A stretch of 10,825 nt of DNA from JBHHYR01 sp046757585 (GTDB taxonomy: Bacteria; Desulfobacterota; Binatia; HRBIN30). The stretch spans positions 1 to 10,825 of the forward strand of contig JBHHYR010000130.1 in the NCBI GenBank assembly GCA_046757585.1, given 5' to 3'. The notes below the pieces were generated by a model. The model saw only the letters and a program-made list of their open reading frames with translations, ran no database searches and was not told where the DNA came from. Made by a program: the position numbers and the translations under genes. This document shows positions 1-5,878 of this stretch, in pieces; position 1 is the stretch's first letter; each line of letters begins with the position of its first letter.

Positions 1-41
1 CGGCGCGCTCCTGTGCGGTGCCCGGCGGCGGCAGTAGCGGC

Positions 42-61
42 GGTATATGATATGTGATACC
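42..61. promoter_or_regulatory. Probable operator upstream of ubiX-gntR (site 1)
   Basis: An AT-rich patch in GC-rich surroundings. The 20 bases form an interrupted palindrome, GGTAT-nnn-ATAT-nnn-ATACC. Inside it, 47-59 reads ATGATATGTGATA and matches two further sites at 2519-2531 and 2619-2631 (consensus ATSATAYRTGATA). A TATGAT hexamer at 46-51 could serve as a -10 box, although no good -35 lies 17 bases upstream. GntR/FCD regulators commonly bind short palindromes at their own promoter, and the second gene downstream is such a regulator, so autoregulation is the natural reading. The repeat is seen; binding is inferred. Bases 1-41 are GC-rich and hold no assignable gene; one frame runs open to a TGA at 48-50, which could be the tail of an upstream gene, but this is too short to judge. 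Confidence 0.55.
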
Positions 62-109
62 GTTATCTAGTTGTTGCGTAACGCAAGAAAAATGGAGGCG
101 GCGAGCGCG

Positions 110-754
110 ATGAGCCAGGTGCCAGGAGCACGGCGCATCATCATCGGTCTGAGCGGGGCGAGCGGGGTCATTTACGGCGTCCGGTTGCTCGAAGTGCTTC
201 GCGAGCGCACCGATATGGAGTGTCATGTCGTGATGACCCGCATCGCTGAACTCACGCTGCGTGTGGAAACGAGGTACCGGACGAACGACATCGAGCAGCT
301 CGCGCACCGGTTATACGACTGCAGCAACCTAGCGGCGGCCATTTCGAGCGGCTCATTCCGTACCGCTGGGATGATCGTGGCGCCGTGTTCGGTCAGGACG
401 CTGGGTGCGCTCGTCAACTCGATCGACGACAACCTACTGGTACGGGCTGCGGACGTGTGTCTGAAAGAGCGACGCCCGGTGGTGCTTCTGGTGCGGGAAA
501 CTCCGCTGCACCTCGGTCATCTGCGTTTGATGGCGCAGGCTGCCGAAATGGGAGCGGTCATCTTGCCGCCCGTTCCAGCGTTTTATCACCGCCCGAAGAC
601 GATCGACGATCTCGTCCTGCACACGGTGGGCAAATCGCTTGATCAGTTTGGGATTGATGTGCAGGCATTTCGGCGCTGGCAGGACCGGATGCCGGTTAGC
701 GAGGAAGCGGCGTGGCCCGGTGACGGAGCCGGAATCCCCCGCCAGCTGGAGTAG
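110..754 (+). CDS. ubiX: UbiX/Pad1-like flavin prenyltransferase
   Basis: Probable flavin prenyltransferase of 214 residues (Flavoprotein fold, PF02441). The family joins a dimethylallyl group to FMN, making the prenyl-FMN cofactor of UbiD-type decarboxylases in the cytosol. Diagnostic stretches are the N-terminal GLSGASG loop (residues 13-19), SGSF (80-83), APCS (91-94), the LKERR segment (118-122), VRETPL (128-133) and FYHRP (158-162), all in the family order. The ATG at 110 is chosen because GGAGG lies at 94-98, 11 bases upstream; an ATG at 92 and a TTG at 71 are in frame but poorly served. The last 25 or so residues run past the usual end and look unstructured. The gene ends 6 bases before the GntR gene, so the two are probably translated from one message. 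No ubiD-like decarboxylase is present here; its partner may lie left of the window or elsewhere. The family call is secure; the client enzyme is unknown. Confidence 0.9.
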   Translation: MSQVPGARRIIIGLSGASGVIYGVRLLEVLRERTDMECHVVMTRIAELTLRVETRYRTNDIEQLAHRLYDCSNLAAAISSGSFRTAGMIVAPCSVRTLGALVNSIDDNLLVRAADVCLKERRPVVLLVRETPLHLGHLRLMAQAAEMGAVILPPVPAFYHRPKTIDDLVLHTVGKSLDQFGIDVQAFRRWQDRMPVSEEAAWPGDGAGIPRQLE

Positions 755-760
755 ACGCAG

Positions 761-1459
761 ATGCCCGAGGCATTGGTTGCCAAGATCGCCGGTATTGACC
801 GACCCAAGTCGCTCACGGAGCACGCCTATCGCCGCCTGAAGACCGCGATCCGTGAAGGGTCACTGGTCCCGGAGCATTTCTACCCGCTCGGCCAGATGGC
901 CACACAGCTCGGAATTTCGCGCACCCCCGTCCGCGAGGCGGTGCTGAGACTGGAGCACGACGGACTGGTGGAGATCGTTCGCCAGCGTGGCTTCCGGGTG
1001 CGCCGTGTGCCGTGGGAAGAGGCGGCCGAGGTATTCGAGCTGCGCAGCATCATCGAGGGACGTGCGCTCGAGCGAGTGGTGAAGCGCGCGGGACCACAGG
1101 ACATTCGCACCTTGCGGGCGATCCTGCGCCGCCAGGGACACGTGACCAGCGACACCGCGCGATTCCTCGATATCGACGAGGAGTTTCATCTGCAGATCGT
1201 TGAAATGGCCGGGCTGCGCCGCGCGAAAGACTTCCTCATCACCTTACGCGACGTCGTCTGGCTTGTGGGCTTCGAAGTCTTGAGACGCCGCAGCCGTTCC
1301 GCGGAGGTCTTGGCGGAGCACACGGCTATTGTGGACGCAATCGAGGCCGGAGACCCAGCACGTGTACGGCAGGCGCTCGACCGGCATCTCGCGTCAACCT
1401 ACACGAAAATCAAAGGCGGCCTGGTGGCGCCGTCTCAGAGGAAAACCGACAGTCACTGA
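761..1459 (+). CDS. GntR-family regulator, FCD (FadR C-terminal) subfamily
   Basis: A 232-residue DNA-binding regulator. Residues about 17-83 form the GntR winged helix (PF00392), with the recognition-helix signature LGISRTPVREAVLRLEHDGL at 50-69. Residues about 90-212 form the all-helical FCD ligand domain (PF07729). The usual metal/ligand residues are visible: Asp139 and His143 in DEEFH, His187 in AEH and His209 in RHL, so it probably binds a metal plus a small carboxylate. Members of this group mostly repress catabolic operons and are released by a pathway metabolite. The ATG at 761 has GGAG at 748-751, overlapping the ubiX stop codon, which suggests translational coupling. Three copies of a shared AT-rich motif in front of ubiX, the monooxygenase gene and the DUF1329 gene are its likely targets (inferred). 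The ligand cannot be read from sequence. Confidence 0.93.
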   Translation: MPEALVAKIAGIDRPKSLTEHAYRRLKTAIREGSLVPEHFYPLGQMATQLGISRTPVREAVLRLEHDGLVEIVRQRGFRVRRVPWEEAAEVFELRSIIEGRALERVVKRAGPQDIRTLRAILRRQGHVTSDTARFLDIDEEFHLQIVEMAGLRRAKDFLITLRDVVWLVGFEVLRRRSRSAEVLAEHTAIVDAIEAGDPARVRQALDRHLASTYTKIKGGLVAPSQRKTDSH

Positions 1460-1468
1460 CGCGCTCCG

Positions 1469-2488
1469 CTACGGTGTGCTCCCCCCTTGGCGGCAAGCGT
1501 GCAAGGCTGGCAGAATCCGGGTCGCCGTGAGCTCGATCATGCGCAGGACCTCGGCCTGTTCCATGGCGGGCCAGAGGAGACGCAGGCTGATGTGCGTCAC
1601 ACCCAATTCGGCGTAGGTGGCGAGCCGCTCGACACATTCATCCGGACTGCCGACGACGAAGGTGTCCTCCAAAAGGTGGTCCAGACCGCGCGCGAGCTGT
1701 CCCGAGGCCCCGGGAAAACCGTGTTCGGCATAGGCCTTGTATTTGGCGTCGATGCTCCGCGTCGCCCGTCTTACGGCTTCGGCGCGTGTCGCTGCCACAT
1801 AAAATTCGCGAAAGACGGGCACCTCCCGGACGGGAGGATGCCCACGATCAGCGAGCCGCTCGCGCCACAACGCCAACTGGTTCCGGACCTGCTGAAAGGA
1901 CTGCAAGCCGGAGGGAATGAACGCGTAGCCAAGCCGCGCGGCACGCTTCACGGCGCCGTCAGTCATCGCCGCGACCCAGATACGCGGATGCGGCTGCTGG
2001 AACGGGCGTGCGGTGGGGCGGGCGCCGGTCACGTGGTAGTAGGGGCCCTCGTGCGTCACTTCTTCCTCCGTCCACAGCCGCTTCATCAGAACGAGCCCCT
2101 CTTCGAAACGGGCTGAGCGCTCCTTCATCGTGATGCCCGCTGCCTCGCATTCCTCCGGGCGGTAGCCGAGGCCGACGCCGAAGATCAACCGCCCGGCGCA
2201 GATGTGATCGAGCGTGGCCACGTTTTCCGCCACCTCGACGGGATTGAGCAGTGGGGTGAGCAGCACCATGGTCATCAGTTCCATGCTGCCGGCCTCCGCC
2301 GCGAACCGGGCGAGCATGGGGATCGGCTGAAAATGCTGGAAGGGGTGGATCAGCCAATGGTGCCCCCAAGAGAAGTAATCGAATCCGGCTTCCCGCGCCG
2401 CCCGGAACTGGTCGAGGTGGGCGTGGTACTGTTGCTGCAGGTCCGCGCCGCGGAAGACGACCTGGCCTACATGAAACCCAATCCGCAT
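1469..2488 (-). CDS. Luciferase-like monooxygenase (LLM) family flavin- or F420-dependent oxidoreductase
   Basis: A 339-residue cytosolic oxidoreductase of the bacterial-luciferase TIM-barrel family (PF00296), using reduced FMN or F420. Family landmarks: the N-terminal strand MRIGFHVG, the strand LMTMVLLTPLLNP (71-83), the signature LDHICAGRLIFGVGLGY (93-109), the EGPYYHV segment (147-153), PHPRIWVAA (166-174), and the C-terminal FVVGSPDECVERL motif (277-289) typical of this group. The frame stays open far upstream, to about 3103, but the ATG at 2488 is taken because the protein family begins there and AAAGGAG sits 9 bases before it. The stop is 9 bases from the stop of the convergent regulator gene. 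A copy of the shared operator lies at 2517-2532, just upstream, so it probably belongs to the same regulon. Substrate and cofactor choice (FMN or F420) cannot be decided here. Confidence 0.9.
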   Translation of the reverse strand: MRIGFHVGQVVFRGADLQQQYHAHLDQFRAAREAGFDYFSWGHHWLIHPFQHFQPIPMLARFAAEAGSMELMTMVLLTPLLNPVEVAENVATLDHICAGRLIFGVGLGYRPEECEAAGITMKERSARFEEGLVLMKRLWTEEEVTHEGPYYHVTGARPTARPFQQPHPRIWVAAMTDGAVKRAARLGYAFIPSGLQSFQQVRNQLALWRERLADRGHPPVREVPVFREFYVAATRAEAVRRATRSIDAKYKAYAEHGFPGASGQLARGLDHLLEDTFVVGSPDECVERLATYAELGVTHISLRLLWPAMEQAEVLRMIELTATRILPALHACRQGGSTP

Positions 2489-2497
2489 GGGGAGACA

Positions 2498-2504
2498 CTC
2501 CTTT
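2498..2504 (-). promoter_or_regulatory. Ribosome binding site deciding the LLM monooxygenase start
   Basis: On the minus strand this reads AAAGGAG, 9 bases before the ATG at 2488. It settles the start in a frame that otherwise stays open for another 600 or so bases. Confidence 0.75.
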
Positions 2505-2516
2505 CTTGCTCCTGGA

Positions 2517-2532
2517 ATATCATACGTGATAT
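2517..2532. promoter_or_regulatory. Probable operator for the LLM monooxygenase gene (site 2)
   Basis: ATATCA-TACG-TGATAT is a 16-base inverted repeat with 6-base perfect arms, in the typical size range of a GntR-family operator. Its 2519-2531 portion, ATCATACGTGATA, matches sites 1 and 3. It lies 29 bases upstream of the monooxygenase start codon and overlaps every -10-like box that could drive that gene, a position suited to repression. The palindrome is seen; the identity of the bound protein is inferred. Confidence 0.6.
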
Positions 2533-2554
2533 GCGTAGGTTTTCCAGACCGCAA
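2526..2554 (-). promoter_or_regulatory. Possible promoter of the LLM monooxygenase gene
   Basis: On the minus strand, TTGCGG (2549-2554) is followed after 17 bases by TATCAC (2526-2531). An alternative -10, TATGAT, is at 2519-2524 but has no good -35. Both overlap operator site 2. Match to the sigma-70 consensus is modest, so position and strength are uncertain. Confidence 0.3.
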
Positions 2555-2564
2555 CTCGTACAGC

Positions 2565-2609
2565 GCGGCCCGGCAGGCCGCATGCCCGTGACGACTGCCT
2601 CCGGGGCAG
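2565..2609. repeat. Two small GC-rich inverted repeats between the divergent promoters
   Basis: GCGGCC-CGGCA-GGCCGC (2565-2581) and CTGCC-TCCGG-GGCAG (2595-2609) are each perfect inverted repeats with a 5-base loop, 13 bases apart. They lie between the two AT-rich operators and end 4 bases before the TTGACA box. Neither predicted promoter would transcribe them, so they are more likely DNA-level sites, or chance in GC-rich DNA, than RNA hairpins. Confidence 0.3.
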
Positions 2610-2613
2610 CCGC

Positions 2614-2641
2614 TTGACATGATATATGATATATGCATAGT
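2614..2641 (+). promoter_or_regulatory. Probable sigma-70 promoter of the DUF1329-DUF1302-hydrolase operon
   Basis: A perfect TTGACA (2614-2619) is followed after 16 bases by CATAGT (2636-2641; 4 of 6 matches to TATAAT). The spacer is nearly all A/T and contains operator site 3. Initiation near 2648 would give a leader of roughly 125 bases before the ATG at 2775. No riboswitch-like structure is evident in that leader. Confidence 0.55.
2617..2633. promoter_or_regulatory. Probable operator within the DUF1329 operon promoter (site 3)
   Basis: Bases 2619-2631 read ATGATATATGATA, differing from site 1 by one base and from site 2 by two. The site fills the spacer between the -35 and -10 boxes, so a bound protein would block RNA polymerase directly. 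The AT tract also contains overlapping GATATAT repeats (from 2621 and 2628), so the exact register is uncertain. Confidence 0.55.
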
Positions 2642-2774
2642 AGCATGGAGTACGACGCACGACGGAATTGCGTTCGGATCGAAGAAAAGCCGGGGGCGTC
2701 CGTAGGAACCATCTGGCTCAGCGGCTTTGCCTTCCGGCCCCTGGACCGCAGAGGGCAGAGCGAGGGGAGGAACT

Positions 2775-4055
2775 ATGTTTGCCGAGGAAGTTGTCACGCC
2801 TGCGAAAATCGTGACCGTCTTTGTGCTGGTGTCGCTTCTTCTTCCTGCCGGCGGTTCGTGGGCGGCCGGGGAGAAGTTCTCATGGGTGAAGCCAGCGCCG
2901 TCAATCGAGGAAGCTACCGGTGGCAAGCTCCACGTTGGCGACAAGATTACCAAGGACAATATGGACGCCGTCAAGCAGTTCATGCCCGACGCCATGGATG
3001 TCCTCACCAAGGACGGCGCCGAGTGGGTGATCGCTCCCGTGACTCCCTCGGACAAGTTAGCGCTGGCGCCGTTGATCGAGGCCACGCACAAGAACGCCGG
3101 CAAAGCGCTGGTGAAACCGGACGGCAGTGTCTACACGAAAGATGGGGGCCCCTGGATCGGCGGCTTTCCGGTCTTGAACCCGACGACGGGTGTCGAGGTG
3201 ATGGCGGACTGGTTGTATCGAGATGTGGACAACCAGGAGGAGGTGGCTACGGAATACTGGACCAATCCAGCCGGCGTCGCGTACAAGGAGGTGACCGCCC
3301 ATCGGCGTGAGAACCTCATGAATGGCCGGGTCTGTGTGCCTCCCGTTCCTCATGGTCCTGACACCGGCGAGTACCGGCGTGAAATGCTTGCCGATGAAGC
3401 GCCCTATGACGTCAAGGGCGTCTCCATCCTGACCATCGCCTACCAGGATCAAAGCCGCCTGCCGGACACGTGGGGATACATTCCCGTGCTGCGGCGGGTG
3501 CAGCGGTTCTCGACCGGTCAGCGCTACGACTCGCTCGACGGATCGGATGTGCGCGCCGGGGACGTCAACATCTTTGGTGATCCGCTGGGCCTCTGGGTGT
3601 TGAAGCTCGTGGCGCGCAAGCCGATGTTGAGCTTTGTCACCGCCAACAGCCCGGTACCCGAAGCCATGGGAAAGGAGATTCCACGCATCAAGGGCCGATA
3701 CCGGATCGGCGCACAGGTGGAACTGCGCGACACGTTCGTCATCGAAGCGACTCCGAAAGACCCGAGTCACATCTATTCGAAGAAGATCATGTACATTGAC
3801 GCGGCGACCTATCAGCAGTTCTGGGGCACGTTCTATGATCGCCAAGGGCGCCTGTGGATTATCGGTAATATCGCGCGCCAGAGCCGGCCAACCCGCTGCG
3901 GGAACTTCGCCCGCATTGCGTCGTTCGAGTATTTCAACCAGCAGAAGTCCTCAGCCACGATCATTGACTTCTCCAAAGTCGGGCGCAACCTCGGCAGCGA
4001 CCGCATCAACAAGGATATCTTCACCATGAGGTTTCTGGCGGCCCAGGGGCGCTAG
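2775..4055 (+). CDS. DUF1329 family periplasmic/outer-membrane-associated protein
   Basis: A 426-residue secreted protein of the DUF1329 family (PF07044), whose fold resembles the lipoprotein carrier LolA. An N-terminal signal has the hydrophobic core at about 12-24 and probable cleavage after SWA or SWAA (28-31); there is no lipobox Cys. Family-typical text includes DGGPWIGGFPVLNP (123-136) and SRLPDTWGYIPVLRRVQRFS (227-246), followed by DSLDGSDVRAGDVNIFGDPL. The ATG at 2775 has GGGGAGG at 2764-2770, a slightly short 4-base spacing; the open frame begins earlier at 2727 but lacks a signal from there. DUF1329 genes habitually sit beside DUF1302 barrel genes, as here, often near RND/MMPL pumps in catabolic clusters for hydrophobic compounds. 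No pump is in the window. The biochemical role is undetermined; movement of hydrophobic molecules between the outer membrane and periplasm is a guess from fold and context. Confidence 0.9.
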   Translation: MFAEEVVTPAKIVTVFVLVSLLLPAGGSWAAGEKFSWVKPAPSIEEATGGKLHVGDKITKDNMDAVKQFMPDAMDVLTKDGAEWVIAPVTPSDKLALAPLIEATHKNAGKALVKPDGSVYTKDGGPWIGGFPVLNPTTGVEVMADWLYRDVDNQEEVATEYWTNPAGVAYKEVTAHRRENLMNGRVCVPPVPHGPDTGEYRREMLADEAPYDVKGVSILTIAYQDQSRLPDTWGYIPVLRRVQRFSTGQRYDSLDGSDVRAGDVNIFGDPLGLWVLKLVARKPMLSFVTANSPVPEAMGKEIPRIKGRYRIGAQVELRDTFVIEATPKDPSHIYSKKIMYIDAATYQQFWGTFYDRQGRLWIIGNIARQSRPTRCGNFARIASFEYFNQQKSSATIIDFSKVGRNLGSDRINKDIFTMRFLAAQGR

Positions 4056-4065
4056 CGACCCTGGG
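4042..4065 (+). terminator. Stem-loop spanning the DUF1329 stop codon (possible attenuator or mRNA processing hairpin)
   Basis: CCCAGGG (4042-4048) pairs perfectly with CCCTGGG (4059-4065). The 10-base loop itself holds the palindrome CGCTAGCG, which includes the stop codon. No T-run follows, so this is not a standard intrinsic terminator. It could stabilise the upstream message or reduce read-through into the DUF1302 gene. Confidence 0.35.
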
Positions 4066-4156
4066 GGAGGGCGGCGCTTGGCGGATGGCGCCAGGGGCGG
4101 CAGGTCCGCGGCGTGGGAGCGGGTGCCCGGAAGGGGTACGGTGCTCGCCCCAGCTG

Positions 4157-4170
4157 TCCGTCCGGACGGA
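4157..4170. repeat. Perfect 14-base palindrome in the DUF1329-DUF1302 gap
   Basis: TCCGTCCGGACGGA is self-complementary over its whole length. It lies in the 191-base gap before the DUF1302 gene, 76 bases upstream of that start codon. It could be a protein-binding site or a 5-base-pair hairpin with a CCGG loop. It does not resemble the AT-rich operators, so a different factor or chance must explain it. The rest of the gap shows no gene. Confidence 0.35.
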
Positions 4171-4246
4171 GCAAGTTCGAGCCCGCTCCGAAGGGTGCTG
4201 CCAGGCAAGGACAGTCAAACGTGAGAGCAGGGAGAAAGGGGACAGC

Positions 4247-5824
4247 ATGGCACGAAGGATCCAACAGGCGATCGGCGCGCTCGTCGTGGTGATCGGCGCG
4301 GTTGCGTGGGCGGTGAGTGTCCAGGGCCAGGTGCACGTCACAGACGGCGCGCTGGGCGAGGTCACGCTGACGGGTTTCCTGCGGGTGCAGAGCGATATCC
4401 ACACGGGGCCGCGGAATCCAAACACGGATGCCAACATAGACCGCTTCGACCTGAACCAGTTCCGCACCTGGCTTCTCACCGATACGGACTGGAAGACCCC
4501 CGTACACAACTTGAGGTTCTTCTTGCGTACCCGCGTTTTCTTCGATCACACGCCGTTTATCGAGCGGCACTTCAAGGCCTTCAGCACCACTGGGAAGAAC
4601 GCAAAACTGACGCGGGTGAGCACGAGGGACGCGGCCGGGGAACTCTGGGAGGGATGGGGGGACTACACCTATGGCGATTGGTGGCTCCGCGTTGGCCGGC
4701 AGAACATCGTCTGGGGTGATGTCTCTCCGACGCGGCTGCTCGACGACATCAATCCGCTCGACCTGAGTTTCCACGGATTGAGCGAGCTGTCGGGTCGCGA
4801 GGCGTTCGACAACATCCGCATCCCGATCTGGGCCGCACGCGGCGCATACACCATCCCGTTCCTGTCCGATACTCAGATCGAAGGTTACGTGAGCCCGTCT
4901 GACTTCGGCTTCATTCCCACCCAGCTGCCGGCGCGAAACTCTCCGTTCGACCTACTTGGCCTCCCGCCGTTCATCACCTTGCGTGATGACGCGCGTGACG
5001 GTGAACGCGGGGTCAGTGCGGGACTGCGCTTCGTGAGCGCCGTCGGTCCAGTGAACTACACCATCAACTGGATCACCCGGCGTTCGAACGATGGCATTAC
5101 GCAGTTCGAATCGATTCAGTTCGACGAACGCCGGTGCATCTCCCGCATCGGGACCTGCATCCCCTTGCGTTCGATGGTGCCCTTCGGGGGCTTGTCGGGC
5201 GACCGCCTGCACCTGGTGGCGAAGCATCCCCGCTTCAATAGCGTCGGGGCGTCGGCAAATTATTTCGAAGCCTGGACGAAGACCGTCGTGCGGTTTGAAG
5301 GGGTGTTCGACATCAATCGGCCGTTCGAGCTGCGGACCAAAGGGATGCCCGACTTTGATGGGTCGCCGCCTGCGTTTCAGATCAACGAGGCCGACCGGTT
5401 CCGGCGGCTGCAGTTCGGGTACGCCGTTGCGTTTGATCGGCCGACGTTCGTGTTCCGCAGGGACCGCACCGCAATGCTTACACTGCAGTTCGAACAACGG
5501 GTGCGCGGAAATCCAGGCTCCGGAAAGCAGCTCGGCATGATGGGCCGGAAGGTGGACAGGCACAACGAAGTGATCACGCTGCTCTTCAGCCAGCCCTTCG
5601 CGGGTTTCGGCGGGCGGTACGACGAATGGTTCCTTGATTATACGATGCTCACCGATACGGACAACGCTTTCTTTTTCCAACCAGCGGTCCGGTTCGAGCC
5701 GGGCAATCACTGGCGGTTTGCCGCGTGGTTCAACAGCTTCAAAGGCCCCGAGAACCGTGCTGGCACCTTCGGGTCCCTCGCGTTCGCCCGCGGTGTCAAC
5801 CTGTCCGTGTCCTACCAGTACTAG
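4247..5824 (+). CDS. DUF1302 family outer-membrane beta-barrel protein
   Basis: A 525-residue outer-membrane protein of the DUF1302 family (PF06980). The signal peptide has RR near the start, a hydrophobic core at 9-25, and cleavage probably after VQG (25-27). The mature part opens with a barrel-like strand (VTLTGFLRVQSD, 39-50). The family core is ELWEGWGDYTYGDWWLRVGR followed by QNIVWGDVSPTRLLDDINPL (132-171). The chain is rich in alternating aromatic strands and ends NLSVSYQY, with the terminal aromatic residue expected by the BAM insertion machinery. The ATG at 4247 follows GAAAGGGG (4234-4241) at 5 bases; an upstream in-frame extension to 4085 would bury the signal and is rejected. It follows the DUF1329 gene, its usual partner, probably in one operon with an internal hairpin. 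A channel or receptor role for a hydrophobic substrate is likely but unproven. Confidence 0.9.
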   Translation: MARRIQQAIGALVVVIGAVAWAVSVQGQVHVTDGALGEVTLTGFLRVQSDIHTGPRNPNTDANIDRFDLNQFRTWLLTDTDWKTPVHNLRFFLRTRVFFDHTPFIERHFKAFSTTGKNAKLTRVSTRDAAGELWEGWGDYTYGDWWLRVGRQNIVWGDVSPTRLLDDINPLDLSFHGLSELSGREAFDNIRIPIWAARGAYTIPFLSDTQIEGYVSPSDFGFIPTQLPARNSPFDLLGLPPFITLRDDARDGERGVSAGLRFVSAVGPVNYTINWITRRSNDGITQFESIQFDERRCISRIGTCIPLRSMVPFGGLSGDRLHLVAKHPRFNSVGASANYFEAWTKTVVRFEGVFDINRPFELRTKGMPDFDGSPPAFQINEADRFRRLQFGYAVAFDRPTFVFRRDRTAMLTLQFEQRVRGNPGSGKQLGMMGRKVDRHNEVITLLFSQPFAGFGGRYDEWFLDYTMLTDTDNAFFFQPAVRFEPGNHWRFAAWFNSFKGPENRAGTFGSLAFARGVNLSVSYQY

Positions 5825-5878
5825 AGGCGGGGGCGGATCCCGGTTGCGGTGCGGAGGGCAGGGTCAGGAATTCTCGGT

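Noticed and set aside
2642..2774. Possible riboswitch in the DUF1329 leader
   Set aside because: Only a weak 5-base stem (ACGCA with TGCGT near 2655-2673) is visible; no known aptamer pattern or terminator/anti-terminator pair.
2489..3103. Upstream extension of the LLM monooxygenase frame on the minus strand by 205 residues
   Set aside because: The family N-terminus begins at the ATG at 2488, which has AAAGGAG at good spacing. The extension crosses the divergent control region and the start of the DUF1329 gene.
3057..3845. 262-residue minus-strand open frame opposite the DUF1329 gene
   Set aside because: Shadow frame with no family features; the plus-strand DUF1329 protein is convincing.
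4085..4246. N-terminal extension of the DUF1302 protein from an ATG at 4085
   Set aside because: It would place 54 low-complexity residues before a clear signal peptide. The ATG at 4247 has its own purine-rich site.
4052..4774. 240-residue minus-strand open frame opposite the DUF1302 gene
   Set aside because: Shadow of a GC-rich coding frame; no recognisable domain, while the plus-strand protein is a clear family member.
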